A program made the translations under genes and the position numbers. Shown here one piece after another: positions 38,206 through 47,917 of a DNA stretch of 64,000 bases (position 1 is its first letter; each line of letters starts with the position of its first letter). The DNA lies in the NCBI RefSeq assembly GCF_002939305.1, contig NZ_MVDI01000001.1, positions 1,302,001 through 1,366,000 on the forward strand, in the 5' to 3' direction. The notes under the pieces were generated by a model. The model was not told the DNA's origin. It ran no database searches and saw nothing but the letters and a program-made list of their open reading frames with translations. Origin of the DNA: Chroococcidiopsis sp. TS-821. Its GTDB lineage: Bacteria; Cyanobacteriota; Cyanobacteriia; Cyanobacteriales; Chroococcidiopsidaceae.

Positions 38206-39915
38206 TTAAAAGAGAAAGTAGCGTTGTGCTAAAGGTAGAGTTGTTGCAGGTTCACACGTAAGTAATTCACCATTTGCTTTGACTTCATAAGTTTCTGGAT
38301 CGACGTCAATGCGAGGCAAAAAGTCATTTAACTTCATTTCGCTTTTGCTTAGCTGGCGAGTTCCAGACACAGCAACGATACGTTTTTTTAAGTTGAGTTG
38401 TTGAGAGATTCCCAAATTTTTTGCGGCTTGCGAAACAAAAGTCAGCGAAGTTGCGGCGATCGCTCCACCAAAACTGGCAAACATTGGACGCATATGTACA
38501 GGCTGTGGTGTAGGGATACTGGCGTTTGCATCTCCCATCTGCGCATAGGCGATCGCCCCGCCTTTAATCACAATCTCCGGCTTGACACCAAAAAACGCCG
38601 GACGCCACAAACATAAATCAGCAAGTTTTCCTTCTTCTACGGAACCGACATATTCAGCAATACCATGCGCGATCGCGGGGTTAATCGTATATTTAGCAAC
38701 ATAGCGTTTGGCACGAAAGTTGTCGTTTGCTGCGGTGTCTTCCGCAAGTGAACCGCGCTGTACTTTCATTTTGTGTGCGGTTTGCCAAGTGCGAATAATC
38801 ACTTCTCCGACTCTTCCCATCGCTTGCGAATCAGACGAAATCATGCTAAAAGCACCAAGATCGTGCAAAATATCTTCCGCTGCAATTGTTTCTCTGCGAA
38901 TTCGCGACTCAGCAAACGCAACATCTTCTGGAATTCCTGGATCGAGGTGATGGCATACCATCAACATATCTAAGTGTTCGTCTAGCGTATTCAATGTGTA
39001 AGGACGCGTGGGATTGGTAGAAGAAGGTAAAACGTTGGCTTCTCCACAAACTTTGATAATATCTGGTGCATGACCGCCACCCGCACCTTCGGTGTGATAA
39101 GTATGAATTACGCGGTTTTTGAAAGCGGCGATCGTATCTTCGACAAATCCGGCTTCGTTGAGCGTATCAGTGTGAATTGCGACTTGTACGTCGTATTCAT
39201 CAGCAACACTTAAGCAAACATCAATCGTAGCGGGAGTTGTTCCCCAATCTTCATGAAGTTTTAACCCCATGACACCGGCTTGTATCTGTTCAACAAGTCC
39301 TTGCGGTTGACTACTATTTCCTTTACCTAAAAAGCCCAAGTTGACCGGAAATGCATCCGCCGCTTGCAACATTCGGTAAATGTTCCAAGGTCCTGGCGTA
39401 CAAGTAGTTGCGTTTGTTCCTGTAGCTGGACCTGTACCGCCACCGATCATTGTCGTAATTCCAGAGGCGATCGCGGTTTCAATCTGCTGCGGACAAATAA
39501 AGTGAATGTGTGCGTCAATTCCCCCAGCGGTAAGGATCATTCCTTCTCCCGCGATCGCTTCTGTCCCAGGACCAATAATAATATCTATGTTGTCTTGGAT
39601 GTAGGGATTTCCGGCTTTGCCAATTTTGAAAATCTTGCCGTCTTTAATGCCAATATCTGCTTTAACAATTCCCCACCAATCGAGAATTAACGCATTTGTA
39701 ATTACAGCATCGACAGCACCATCGGCGTTAGATATTGGCGATTGTCCCATACCATCGCGAATCACTTTACCGCCGCCAAACTTGACTTCATCGCCATAAG
39801 TTGTCAAGTCTCGTTCGACTTCGATAATCAACTCTGTATCTGCAAGTCGCACGCGATCGCCTACTGTTGGACCAAATGTCTCAGCGTAAGCGCGACGATC
39901 CATGCGATAACTCAT
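38206..39915 (-). CDS. ureC: urease alpha subunit
   Basis: This 569-residue nickel enzyme subunit hydrolyses urea to ammonia and carbamate. Metal ligands and catalytic residues are present: HIH in [11 protein letters not shown], the carbamylated Lys in GLKLHEDWG, His in [12 protein letters not shown], the mobile-flap His in MVCHHLDP and Asp in [11 protein letters not shown]. Length is that of a separate alpha subunit, so UreA and UreB must be encoded elsewhere. AAGGAGT precedes the ATG. No other ure gene is adjacent. Urea uptake genes (urtCDE) appear at the right end of the window. Confidence 0.98.
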   Translation of the reverse strand: MSYRMDRRAYAETFGPTVGDRVRLADTELIIEVERDLTTYGDEVKFGGGKVIRDGMGQSPISNADGAVDAVITNALILDWWGIVKADIGIKDGKIFKIGKAGNPYIQDNIDIIIGPGTEAIAGEGMILTAGGIDAHIHFICPQQIETAIASGITTMIGGGTGPATGTNATTCTPGPWNIYRMLQAADAFPVNLGFLGKGNSSQPQGLVEQIQAGVMGLKLHEDWGTTPATIDVCLSVADEYDVQVAIHTDTLNEAGFVEDTIAAFKNRVIHTYHTEGAGGGHAPDIIKVCGEANVLPSSTNPTRPYTLNTLDEHLDMLMVCHHLDPGIPEDVAFAESRIRRETIAAEDILHDLGAFSMISSDSQAMGRVGEVIIRTWQTAHKMKVQRGSLAEDTAANDNFRAKRYVAKYTINPAIAHGIAEYVGSVEEGKLADLCLWRPAFFGVKPEIVIKGGAIAYAQMGDANASIPTPQPVHMRPMFASFGGAIAATSLTFVSQAAKNLGISQQLNLKKRIVAVSGTRQLSKSEMKLNDFLPRIDVDPETYEVKANGELLTCEPATTLPLAQRYFLF

Positions 39916-40063
39916 GCGATACTCCTTTTACGGGCTGGTGAGGTGACTTGAACCACAAAGAACGCGAAGATAAAGAGGTTCTTGGGTATTTTAGCCCGTT
40001 CTGGTGTTGCCACAGAAGCTACTTAGCACTGAAGTTGTAAAGATGCGATCGCATTTACGACCG

Positions 40064-40546
40064 CTACACGTCAAAGCGATAGCGAATCGCACCGGTTACA
40101 GGATCGTTGCAAATCTCAGCACATCCTACTTTTTCTGCTTCTTGCAGCAGTTTCTTCGCTTCTTTTGGATCTAGCCCTGTATACATAGCTGCTTGTGCAA
40201 TTGATAGTTGTCCGCCATTTTTCTTTGCTGCTAACAGTAGCTTTTGCATCGGACTAGATGCTGTTGAAGGCGAGGCGTTTGCTTGTAAGTTATGCCGAGG
40301 AGTCACGCCAATATTTAACTCTATTGATTGCTGGGCGTGTAGTCCCCGCAGATAAATATTACGCCGATTCACCATGCTGGGAATAAAAGCTAAGTCGATG
40401 AGTTGACCAACACCGAGAAAGCCAAACGTGAACAGATAAATCAAACCACTAGTAACATGACCTGTGTAGAATCTTTGACCGCCGCAAATTCCAAAAAAGC
40501 ACAAACACCATAAGAGGTATGCAACGGTTGAGTTGACTTGCTGCAT
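40064..40546 (-). CDS. TM2 domain membrane protein
   Basis: This 160-residue protein has two membrane helices in a TM2 arrangement: LLWCLCFFGICGGQRFYTGH, a short turn, then LIYLFTFGFLGVGQLIDL. The GGQRFY-TG-x-x-x-G pattern is characteristic. After a basic linker the C-terminal 55 residues look like a small winged-helix module (LSIAQAAMYTGLDPKEAKKLL then AEICNDPVTGAIRYRFDV). Function unknown. It lies upstream of ureC on the same strand with about 150 bases between them. Confidence 0.82.
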   Translation of the reverse strand: MQQVNSTVAYLLWCLCFFGICGGQRFYTGHVTSGLIYLFTFGFLGVGQLIDLAFIPSMVNRRNIYLRGLHAQQSIELNIGVTPRHNLQANASPSTASSPMQKLLLAAKKNGGQLSIAQAAMYTGLDPKEAKKLLQEAEKVGCAEICNDPVTGAIRYRFDV

Positions 40547-40999
40547 TGCTGTAGATTGCTATTTTGAACTACCTGTATCTAGTGTGCCCTTGAATATACT
40601 ACAAACAACACGGTGAATGTAATTCAGCAAGCACTGCTACCTTAAGATTTTTGACTGATACTACATCAATTGAATATCAACTAGATCCAAGACTCTCCTT
40701 TGCTCGCACGATTTGTCACTCAAAAAGTGCTGGCTTTAATCTTCTATTATCTCAAATAAATCTTCCATCATTACATCAAATGTTTTTGCTAGTTTACACG
40801 CGCAGTAAGCTCGACGATTGCTCTTTCTGGCAAGCATAATGTAAGTTTTAACACAACTAATAGAACATAACCCCAAACCTATAAGGGAAGGGGCAAAAAT
40901 CCATAACGTGGTACGAAATAGGGAGCCTTTTAGCTCTCTCCTTGCCAGGGAGAGAAATGGAAGCAGGATCTACTTTCTGCTACCCCAGCAATGCGAGAT
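40547..40999. other. gap holding an XRE remnant and a small hairpin
   Basis: This 453-base region between two minus-strand genes contains the truncated XRE-type sequence at 40736-40837. A hairpin lies near 40937-40956 (CTCTCC, a short loop, then GGAGAG), a common bacterial repeat motif without a T-tract. Nothing else is supported. Confidence 0.45.
40736..40837 (-). pseudogene. C-terminal remnant of an XRE-type HTH regulator
   Basis: A 33-codon frame (ATG at 40835-40837, TAA at 40736-40738) ends KLAKTFDVMMEDLFEIIED. This is the typical end of an XRE/Cro-type DNA-binding domain: the last helix followed by the (V/I)xxEDLFEI-stop pattern. The recognition-helix part upstream is replaced by unrelated sequence (LARKSNRRAY), so the gene is truncated. 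No partner toxin is seen. The call rests on this short C-terminal pattern. Confidence 0.5.
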
Positions 41000-41494
41000 C
41001 TATTTTTTAGTTGATTCCCATCGTCCTAAACTCCATCGCTTTTCTTGTGCCAATTCTAAAGCCTCTTCTTTTTCTAAGTTTGTCAAGACTTCTCGTACTT
41101 TCTCCCGAGATACTCTTAGTTCCAGGTTATCCCAGCAATGACCTTGACCTCTTTGCATTTCAGGTGAATTGCGTAACTGACGCAACACATTGAGACACGC
41201 AGGACAGTCACAGCCAAATAAATTGACGGCAGCATCACTTTCTGCTGCACTAAAATCTAAAAGAGGGTGTTCTTCAAATGTCACATCAGTAGATGCGATC
41301 AGAACAACACGATTCTGGTGGGGGTTGATAGCAGATAAAGCCTGAAAGTCAGTTGATACATCGCAGGAGGCTTGAGTTTTCGTAGCAGATCTGACTGTGG
41401 CAGATACACCTGGTGTTAGTAACATAGTTAGCATTGCTCCCACTAAAGTTGGAAGTGCCACTAAATCAAACCATAGCTTGTGTTTCATACTCAT
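41000..41494 (-). CDS. secreted hypothetical protein with CxCxxC motif
   Basis: I start at the ATG at 41492-41494, which has GAGGAG about 8 bases upstream, giving 164 residues; the frame extends to 41521. A basic N-terminus and hydrophobic segment (LVALPTLVGAMLTMLLTPGVSA) form a signal peptide. The mature protein contains GCDCPACLNVLRQL, a Cys triplet suited to metal binding or redox work, with other Cys at ASCDVS and GHCWDN. The C-terminal helix is charged. I do not recognise the family. Confidence 0.7.
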   Translation of the reverse strand: MSMKHKLWFDLVALPTLVGAMLTMLLTPGVSATVRSATKTQASCDVSTDFQALSAINPHQNRVVLIASTDVTFEEHPLLDFSAAESDAAVNLFGCDCPACLNVLRQLRNSPEMQRGQGHCWDNLELRVSREKVREVLTNLEKEEALELAQEKRWSLGRWESTKK

Positions 41495-41521
41495 ACTCAA
41501 ATCTCCTCGACAACTCAACAA

Positions 41522-42381
41522 ACATTTGAGCAGCCATTGTAATTCATCTCAGGCTAGTACACCAGTTTATTTAACCTTGGCAGGCAATTATCTGAATTTT
41601 TAGGTACAAAAGTTCATACAAGCGGTTGACTTTAACAATCTCGTCACCTGGGGAGAAGTCATTTGCAAGATCGAGCCAGTATTTTCAGAAGTATGTTTTA
41701 CAAGAATTTTGAGCTTGAGTAGAGTATGAGTTTCTTTAGCTGCAAACAACAGCAAGTATTCGCTGTAGCATCAAGCATCAGGAACAAACCCTGTTTCTTT
41801 GAGTAGCAGCCGTATTCTTGCGTGCGGAAGCTGCGTGTCTTTCTTGTGATTTTTCTACTGATCGGCATAAAAGTCTTGCATCAGCGCAATGATGCTACAG
41901 TATTTGACAATGCTGGCAACGTAGAATTCATCTCACTTCAGATCTTCGTCAGCATGGATCTGTTCGATGTTGTCGCGTAATCGCGATCGCTGTTCGTAAG
42001 GTTGCAAGCCTTCGTTGATAGTATATTCGCTAATATCCGGTGTTTATTATCTAAGCAGGCATCCTACAAAGGTTGATTGGGGTGTCCAAGGTTTCGTAAA
42101 ACTTCTTTGTAGTCTTAGAATGTGTTCTGCTCAAAGAAAAACTCTTACCCAACCAAAATCAGTTCGCCGTCGGTAAGCACATTATGAAAATGTGCATCGA
42201 AGCGAATAATTCCTTAACTTAGATATGCAACCCCAACAAACACTCCGACTTAATTGCTCAAGCTAGGTGTGTAACCAATGCGCTACAATTATTAAGGCTT
42301 CTTTACAGAATGCGCGATCGCTGCCACATTCTGTTACCAAGCTGCAATCTAATTCCTCTCTACCATTAATGGAACGCTCCT
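41522..42381. other. long gene-poor region with decayed coding remnants
   Basis: This 860-base gap upstream of typA contains broken minus-strand coding traces (41933-42213, listed separately). The rest (41522-41930 and 42214-42381) shows no gene, RNA or repeat that I can support; it must include the typA promoter. Confidence 0.5.
41933..42213 (-). pseudogene. decayed coding remnant (two fragments)
   Basis: Reading the minus strand from about 42213, the translation GIIRFDAHFHNVLTDGELIL resembles the catalytic-loop region of kinase or phosphotransferase folds (D-x-H-x-x-N-x-L-T-D-G). It then hits a stop. Further on, a second protein-like stretch YTINEGLQPYEQRSRLRDNI continues to a TGA at 41933-41935. 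In-frame stops and a frame change separate them. I think this is one eroded gene, possibly a small phosphotransferase, but the identity is uncertain. Confidence 0.4.
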
Positions 42382-44172
42382 ATGACGCTCCCTATTCGTA
42401 ATGTTGCCATTATTGCCCACGTTGACCACGGCAAAACTACCCTGGTTGATGCTTTACTTAAACAATCTGGTATTTTTCGCGAAGGGGAAGAGATTCCAGA
42501 GTGCGTTATGGATTCTAACGCCTTGGAAAGAGAGCGGGGTATTACAATTCTGGCAAAAAACACAGCAGTTCGCTACAAAGATACATTAATCAATATTGTT
42601 GATACTCCAGGACACGCAGATTTCGGCGGCGAAGTTGAGCGCGTTCTAGGGATGGTTGATGGTTGTATCCTGATTGTGGATGCGAACGAAGGACCTATGC
42701 CACAAACACGCTTTGTTTTGAAAAAAGCGCTAGAAAAAGGCTTACGTCCGATTGTAGTCGTTAACAAAATTGACCGTCCGCAAGCTGATCCGCATGGCGC
42801 AGTTGATAAAGTATTAGATTTGTTTATCGAGTTAGGCGCAGACGACGATCAGTGCGACTTTCCTTATCTGTTCGCCTCTGGCTTAGAAGGTTACGCCAAA
42901 GACGACCTTGATGCGGAAGGGGTAGATATGCAACCCCTATTTGAGGCAATTTTGCACCACGTCCCACCACCAGTAGGTAATCCTGATAAACCTCTACAAT
43001 TGCAAGTCACAACGTTAGATTATTCTGAATATCTGGGACGCATTGTCATTGGTAGAATCCACAACGGTACGATCCGCATGGGTCAACAAGCGGCTTTAAT
43101 TACCGAAACTGGTGAGATTGTAAAAGCCAAAGTCACTAAATTAATGGGCTTTGAAGGACTCAAGCGTATCGAATTGCAGGAAGCCTCTGCAGGAAACATT
43201 GTTGCAGTTGCAGGATTTGCGGATGCAAACATTGGAGAAACAATTACCTGTCCCAACGAACCGCAGGCGCTACCACTGATTAAAGTGGATGAACCTACAT
43301 TGCAAATGACTTTCTCAGTGAATGATTCGCCATTTGCGGGACAAGAAGGAAATTTTGTTACTTCTAGACAATTACGCGATCGCCTATTCCGCGAATTGGA
43401 AACAAACGTAGCACTCCGCATTGAAGAAACCGATTCACCCGATAAATTCTTAGTGTCTGGTCGAGGTGAGTTACACTTGGGAATTTTAATTGAAACGATG
43501 CGACGCGAAGGATACGAGTTTCAAGTTTCTCAACCACAGGTGATTTATCGCGAAGTTAACGGACAACCCTGCGAACCTTACGAGTACTTGGTGCTAGATG
43601 TTCCGGAAGACGGTGTAGGCGGCTGTATCGAACGTCTCGGACAGCGTCGCGGCGAAATGCAAGATATGCAAGTTGGTGGTAATGGTCGCACGCAGTTAGA
43701 ATTTGTGATTCCAGCGCGTGGCTTAGTCGGTTTTCGCGGTGAATTCATGCGTCTGACTCGCGGTGATGGCATTATGAATCACAGCTTCCTCGATTACCGC
43801 CCACTCAGCGGCGAAATTGAAGCGCGGCGTAATGGTGTATTAATTGCCTTTGAAGAAGGAACTGCAACTTTCTATGCGATGAAAAATGCCGAAGATCGCG
43901 GCGTCTTCTTTATTACTCCAGGCACTAAAGTTTACAAAGGAATGATTGTTGGCGAACACAACCGCCCGCAAGATTTAGAACTGAACGTTTGTAAGACAAA
44001 ACAATTGACAAACCATCGGGCTTCTAGCGGTGAAGAACTAGTTCAGTTGCAAGCACCAATGGAAATGAGCTTAGAACGCGCTTTGGAGTATATTGGACCT
44101 GATGAATTAGTCGAAGTGACACCACAGTCAATCCGTCTGCGGAAAATGACGAAAAAACTAGCAAAGCGTTGA
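42382..44172 (+). CDS. typA: translational GTPase TypA/BipA
   Basis: This 596-residue ribosome-binding GTPase of the elongation-factor family has G1 [16 protein letters not shown]2-region [10 protein letters not shown]3 [12 protein letters not shown] and G4 [11 protein letters not shown]-like domains III and V and the TypA-specific C-terminal domain (around [18 protein letters not shown] and the late MRKMTKKL) follow. It assists ribosome assembly and stress or low-temperature growth. Length is normal. The gap to the following DUF58 gene is about 80 bases. Confidence 0.97.
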   Translation: MTLPIRNVAIIAHVDHGKTTLVDALLKQSGIFREGEEIPECVMDSNALERERGITILAKNTAVRYKDTLINIVDTPGHADFGGEVERVLGMVDGCILIVDANEGPMPQTRFVLKKALEKGLRPIVVVNKIDRPQADPHGAVDKVLDLFIELGADDDQCDFPYLFASGLEGYAKDDLDAEGVDMQPLFEAILHHVPPPVGNPDKPLQLQVTTLDYSEYLGRIVIGRIHNGTIRMGQQAALITETGEIVKAKVTKLMGFEGLKRIELQEASAGNIVAVAGFADANIGETITCPNEPQALPLIKVDEPTLQMTFSVNDSPFAGQEGNFVTSRQLRDRLFRELETNVALRIEETDSPDKFLVSGRGELHLGILIETMRREGYEFQVSQPQVIYREVNGQPCEPYEYLVLDVPEDGVGGCIERLGQRRGEMQDMQVGGNGRTQLEFVIPARGLVGFRGEFMRLTRGDGIMNHSFLDYRPLSGEIEARRNGVLIAFEEGTATFYAMKNAEDRGVFFITPGTKVYKGMIVGEHNRPQDLELNVCKTKQLTNHRASSGEELVQLQAPMEMSLERALEYIGPDELVEVTPQSIRLRKMTKKLAKR

Positions 44173-44253
44173 TAGCAATGCCATAAGTGAAGGGTACTCT
44201 TAAAACATGACATGCGTGATGCAGGCTATCTTGCCTGCACTTATCCTTTACTA

Positions 44254-45417
44254 ATGACCCTCAACAAGCAAATTGCTGACTGGCTAGAGTCGCATTGGGT
44301 AACACCAGCATACAGTGGTTGGGTGCTCATTGGCGTCACTAGCTGTTTTTTTGGTGCCGCTGTCAATACAATGGCAGGGTGGCTGTATGTTTTAAGTGGC
44401 TTGAGTTTCGCCCTACTCGGAATCGCTGCGATTTTACCTGTACGATCGCTTCGCAATATCAAAATTCGTCGCGCTGCAATTCAACCCGTCAGCGCTGGTG
44501 AAGCATTAACTGTAGAAGTTGAAATCGCTAATGAAACAGCCCATCCCAAAAGTTTACTGCAAATTCAAGACTTACTTCCTTTTATTTTAGGTAAACCAGT
44601 TCAAGCACCGCTTGAAGTCATTCTGCCACATCAAAGTTACACCTGGAGATATCATCACCCTACACAACAGCGAGGTGTTTACCGCTGGCATACCATACAA
44701 TTACGCACCGCTGCACCTGTAGGATTATTTTGGTGTCGCCGTCAGCAAGAAATACCTGCGACAGCCGTTGTCTATCCTACTGTTTTACCATTAACAGCGT
44801 GTCCGATTATTGATAGCGTTGGTCAAGAGAATCATGCCAAGTCGTATAACCAACAACAGCGCGTGCAATTAGCGACTGAAGGATTAACGCGATCGCTGCG
44901 TCCTTATCGCATAGGCGATCCTCTACGACTAATTCACTGGCGCAGTAGCGCGCGTTATGGAGAATTTCGCGTTAGAGAATTAGAAATGATGACAGAAGGG
45001 CGCGAACTTGTGATTTGCTTAGATAGTGCAGAAACTTGGGAGGAAGATTGTTTTGAACAAGCCGTTATTGCTGCTGCATCTTTATATTTTTATGCACGAA
45101 AGCAGCAATTAAATGTACAACTTTGGACGGCTGCAACAGGTTTAGTTGAAGGAAATCGAACTGTTTTACACACTTTAGCGGCAACAAATTTTAATGAAGC
45201 ACAAGTTGCAAATTTACCTCAAAGTCGTCTTATTTGGTTGAGTCAAAATGCACTGAGTTTGAATAAAATTTCTCCTGATAGCTACTGGTTATTATGGGGA
45301 AATGATTCAATTTGGCAATCGAAAGTGGTTCATAATTCTTTTGGTCTTTTGATTGATAAAGAACAGCCGTTGCAACTCCAATTGCAACAAGTTGTGCGAG
45401 TGGAGCGCAGTTTTTGA
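44254..45417 (+). CDS. DUF58 domain membrane protein
   Basis: From the ATG at 44254 the protein has 387 residues (MTLNKQIADWLESHWVTPAY); an in-frame ATG at 44212 lies before a GCAGGC/GCCTGC hairpin and gives an unlikely N-terminus. Two membrane helices occupy about 18-60. The DUF58 signature is SLRPYRIGDPLRLIHWRSSARYG (split here as LRPYRIGDPLRL and IHWRSSARYG) followed by FRVRELE. DUF58 has a von Willebrand A-like fold and is usually encoded near MoxR-type ATPases. None is visible here. Function unknown. Confidence 0.87.
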   Translation: MTLNKQIADWLESHWVTPAYSGWVLIGVTSCFFGAAVNTMAGWLYVLSGLSFALLGIAAILPVRSLRNIKIRRAAIQPVSAGEALTVEVEIANETAHPKSLLQIQDLLPFILGKPVQAPLEVILPHQSYTWRYHHPTQQRGVYRWHTIQLRTAAPVGLFWCRRQQEIPATAVVYPTVLPLTACPIIDSVGQENHAKSYNQQQRVQLATEGLTRSLRPYRIGDPLRLIHWRSSARYGEFRVRELEMMTEGRELVICLDSAETWEEDCFEQAVIAAASLYFYARKQQLNVQLWTAATGLVEGNRTVLHTLAATNFNEAQVANLPQSRLIWLSQNALSLNKISPDSYWLLWGNDSIWQSKVVHNSFGLLIDKEQPLQLQLQQVVRVERSF

Positions 45418-45664
45418 AATCAACTGTATAGACACAAAACACGCAAAGAAAAGAGATAAAGAAAGAACATCGCGAATAATCTATATTTGCTATCTGAAGA
45501 ATTGATGCATGCTTGATGCTACATTTGGTTGAGTATTGCTGTTGGCTCAATTGCAGTAAATTCAAGGCTTGCTGAATAGCAACTCACTAATGTCTAGAAG
45601 TCAGAATGGTGTGTCTACCTACGTTAGAATGCAGAAAACGTCTTGATTACAAACCTTTAAGATT

Positions 45665-46030
45665 ATGAAACCCACAGATAGCAGCAACTTATCAACGGAC
45701 AAAAGTTTGGAAGCAATGTGGCAGTTCGCGCAAACTTATGCTAAGCGTACGGGAACTTACTTTTGCGCTGAACCTTCGGTGACTGCTGTCGTTATTGAAG
45801 GACTGGCAAAACATAAGGACGATTTAGGTTCTCCTTTGTGTCCTTGCCGTCATTATGAAGATAAACAAGCCGAGGCTAGTGCAGCATTTTGGAATTGTCC
45901 GTGCGTTCCTATGCGCGAACGTAAAGAGTGCCACTGCATGCTGTTTCTTACCCCAGATAATGAATTTGCTGGGAAGCATCAGGAGATACCTTTAGATACG
46001 ATAAAAGAAGTCCGCTCTAGCATGGGATGA
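45665..46030 (+). CDS. ftrC: ferredoxin-thioredoxin reductase catalytic (beta) chain
   Basis: This 121-residue subunit carries the 4Fe-4S cluster and redox-active disulfide that pass electrons from photoreduced ferredoxin to thioredoxin. The diagnostic Cys pattern is complete: YFCAEPSV, then LCPCRHYEDK, NCPCVPMRERK and ECHCMLFL. The variable (alpha) chain is not encoded here. The stop codon overlaps the start of the DUF309 gene (ATGA), so the two are translationally coupled. Thioredoxin reduction links to the PedR-like regulator elsewhere in the window. Confidence 0.97.
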   Translation: MKPTDSSNLSTDKSLEAMWQFAQTYAKRTGTYFCAEPSVTAVVIEGLAKHKDDLGSPLCPCRHYEDKQAEASAAFWNCPCVPMRERKECHCMLFLTPDNEFAGKHQEIPLDTIKEVRSSMG

Positions 46031-46431
46031 ACGAATCAATACCAGATCAATTCTGGGAAGGTGTAGAGCAATTTAATACTCGACAGTTCTACACCTGTCA
46101 CGATACGCTAGAAGCTCTGTGGATGGAAGCAACAGAGCCAGAGAAAACGTTTTATCAAGGGATCTTACAGCTTGCTGTGGCGCTCTACCACTTGGGTAAT
46201 GCGAACTGGCGAGGGGCAGTCATTTTACTGGGAGAAGGGATTCATCGATTACAAGGCTACTTGCCAATTTTTAGTGGTATCGATGTTGCAGAATTGGTAG
46301 ATGCGAGTAGTCATTTGTTAGCACAATTGCAACAAGCAGGACCTGAAAAAGTTCGTGATTGGGTAGTAACTGAAGAATTTAACGCAAATTCAGACTTGCT
46401 GCCTATAATTACAACAGTGCAGCCAGAATGA
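46027..46431 (+). CDS. DUF309 domain protein
   Basis: This 134-residue all-helical protein has the family signature NTRQFYTCHDTLEALWMEAT, then FYQGILQLAVALYHL and GNANWRGAVILLGEG. DUF309 has no established biochemical role. It begins within the ftrC stop codon (4-base overlap), an arrangement that suggests equal expression and perhaps a shared process. The C-terminal 30 residues are variable. Confidence 0.88.
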   Translation: MNESIPDQFWEGVEQFNTRQFYTCHDTLEALWMEATEPEKTFYQGILQLAVALYHLGNANWRGAVILLGEGIHRLQGYLPIFSGIDVAELVDASSHLLAQLQQAGPEKVRDWVVTEEFNANSDLLPIITTVQPE

Positions 46432-46554
46432 GTGGATGTGTAAATTTGAATTGGAGATGCTTGAGGAGTTGAAACTTAAGCATAGCAGTCATCGTCAGGT
46501 AAAATACAGTTCTGCGTTGCCAGGGTTCGTGCTTAATTGTCAGACAAACGTTAT

Positions 46555-47055
46555 ATGATGCCCTTTTCTTTGCCCTCGTCTTTTATGCGTCGCTTTGGTT
46601 TCGCGATCGCGCTAATGCCATTGACTTTGATGAGTGCGATCGCCTTAAATACTCCTTTACAACGTGCCCAAGGTCAAACCGCCGAACAAAACTCGCTGAT
46701 CATCAATTCTGATGTTCAAGAGGCAAACTCGCAAACAGGAATTTTTACGGCACGCGGTAACGTACAAATGAATTACCCAGCGCGGCAAATTCAAGCAACC
46801 GCTGCTCAAGCGCAATATTTTAGCCAAGAGCGAAGAATTGTCCTCAGTGGCGACGTCTACATTTTGCAGCAAGGAAACAGTATTCGCGGTGAAAATGTGA
46901 CGTATCTGATCGACGAAGGGCGATTTATCGCAACACCAAAGGCAAATCAACAAGTGCAATCGATTTATATTGTCTCCGAACCTAATCCAAATCAACCACC
47001 AGGAACGCCGAGTGCACCCGCAGTACCTCCCTTAGCACCCAGCCCAGGATCGTAA
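46555..47055 (+). CDS. lptA: LptA/OstA-like periplasmic LPS transport protein
   Basis: From the ATG at 46555 the protein has 166 residues; a TTG at 46537 would add six and a further ATG lies at 46558. The signal peptide (FGFAIALMPLTLMSAIALN) is followed by an OstA/LptA beta-jellyroll: LIINSDVQEANSQTGIFTARGN (in parts), QIQATAAQAQYFS and RRIVLSGDVYILQQGNSI. The tail is Pro-rich and disordered. LptA forms the periplasmic bridge for lipopolysaccharide. lptB follows after 47 bases and lptF after that, supporting the assignment. Confidence 0.88.
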   Translation: MMPFSLPSSFMRRFGFAIALMPLTLMSAIALNTPLQRAQGQTAEQNSLIINSDVQEANSQTGIFTARGNVQMNYPARQIQATAAQAQYFSQERRIVLSGDVYILQQGNSIRGENVTYLIDEGRFIATPKANQQVQSIYIVSEPNPNQPPGTPSAPAVPPLAPSPGS

Positions 47056-47102
47056 AACTTTATCAGTTAGGTTTTACTTGTGGGTGTGTTAGCGGAGTCA
47101 TC

Positions 47103-47834
47103 GTGAAAAAGATTGTCTTAGAAAATATCCACAAATCCTACGGTAAGCGCGTGATTGTCAATCGCGTTAACCTTTCAGTTGCGCAAGGTGAAGTTGTGGG
47201 GCTGCTTGGTCCCAATGGTGCGGGGAAAACAACAACCTTCTACATCGCCACAGGTTTAGAAAAACCCAACGAAGGAACCGTGTGGTTAGACGATCGCGAC
47301 ATCACAGCCCTCCCAATGCATCAACGCGCGCGATTAGGTATTGGCTATTTAGCACAAGAACCAAGTATTTTTCGTAACCTCAGCGTTAGAGATAATCTCT
47401 TATTAGTTTTACAACAAACGAATGTCCCTCGGCGCGAATGGCAGTACCGCTTAAATGAACTGCTACGCGAATTTCGGCTAGAAAAAGTCGCAAACACCAA
47501 GGGAATTCAAGTTTCCGGTGGCGAACGCCGACGTACCGAATTAGCAAGGGCTTTAGCCGCGGGACGCCATGGACCAAATTTTTTATTCTTAGACGAACCA
47601 TTTGCAGGTGTTGACCCAATCGCTGTCGCCGAAATTCAAGCTATGGTAAAGAAGTTACGCGATCGCCAAATTGGTATCCTAATTACCGACCACAATGTCC
47701 GCGAGACGCTGGCAATTACCGATCGCGCCTATATTATGCGTGAAGGACAAATTCTCGCAGCAGGTAACGCCGAGGAACTCTACAACGATCCTTTAGTACG
47801 GCAATACTATTTAGGTGACAAATTTCAAATTTAG
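47103..47834 (+). CDS. lptB: LPS export ABC transporter ATP-binding protein
   Basis: This 243-residue ATPase has Walker A GPNGAGKTTTFYI, Q-loop LAQEPSIFR, signature VSGGERRRTELARAL (Val replaces the usual Leu), Walker B LFLDEPFAGVDPIA and switch His in LITDHNVRETL. The ERRR after the signature and FAGVDP are typical of LptB. It powers extraction of LPS from the inner membrane with LptF/LptG. The start codon is GTG with GGAG upstream. Confidence 0.95.
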   Translation: MKKIVLENIHKSYGKRVIVNRVNLSVAQGEVVGLLGPNGAGKTTTFYIATGLEKPNEGTVWLDDRDITALPMHQRARLGIGYLAQEPSIFRNLSVRDNLLLVLQQTNVPRREWQYRLNELLREFRLEKVANTKGIQVSGGERRRTELARALAAGRHGPNFLFLDEPFAGVDPIAVAEIQAMVKKLRDRQIGILITDHNVRETLAITDRAYIMREGQILAAGNAEELYNDPLVRQYYLGDKFQI

Positions 47835-47876
47835 TGGCTAGTAAAAAGTGGTTAGAATCACTATTTTGTAACAAAT

Positions 47877-47909
47877 TGCCAATTACCCATTACCTATTTA
47901 CCTAATTCC
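47877..47909. repeat. heptamer-type dispersed repeat (single arm)
   Basis: GCCAATTACCCATTACC and TATTTACCTAA form one arm of the repeat family, placed between lptB and lptF without interrupting the operon. Confidence 0.55.
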
Positions 47910-47917
47910 TCAGTGTA

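Noticed and set aside
45230-45565. 111-codon minus-strand ORF over the DUF58 gene end
   Set aside because: Mostly antisense to DUF58 and rich in unlikely residues; shadow frame.
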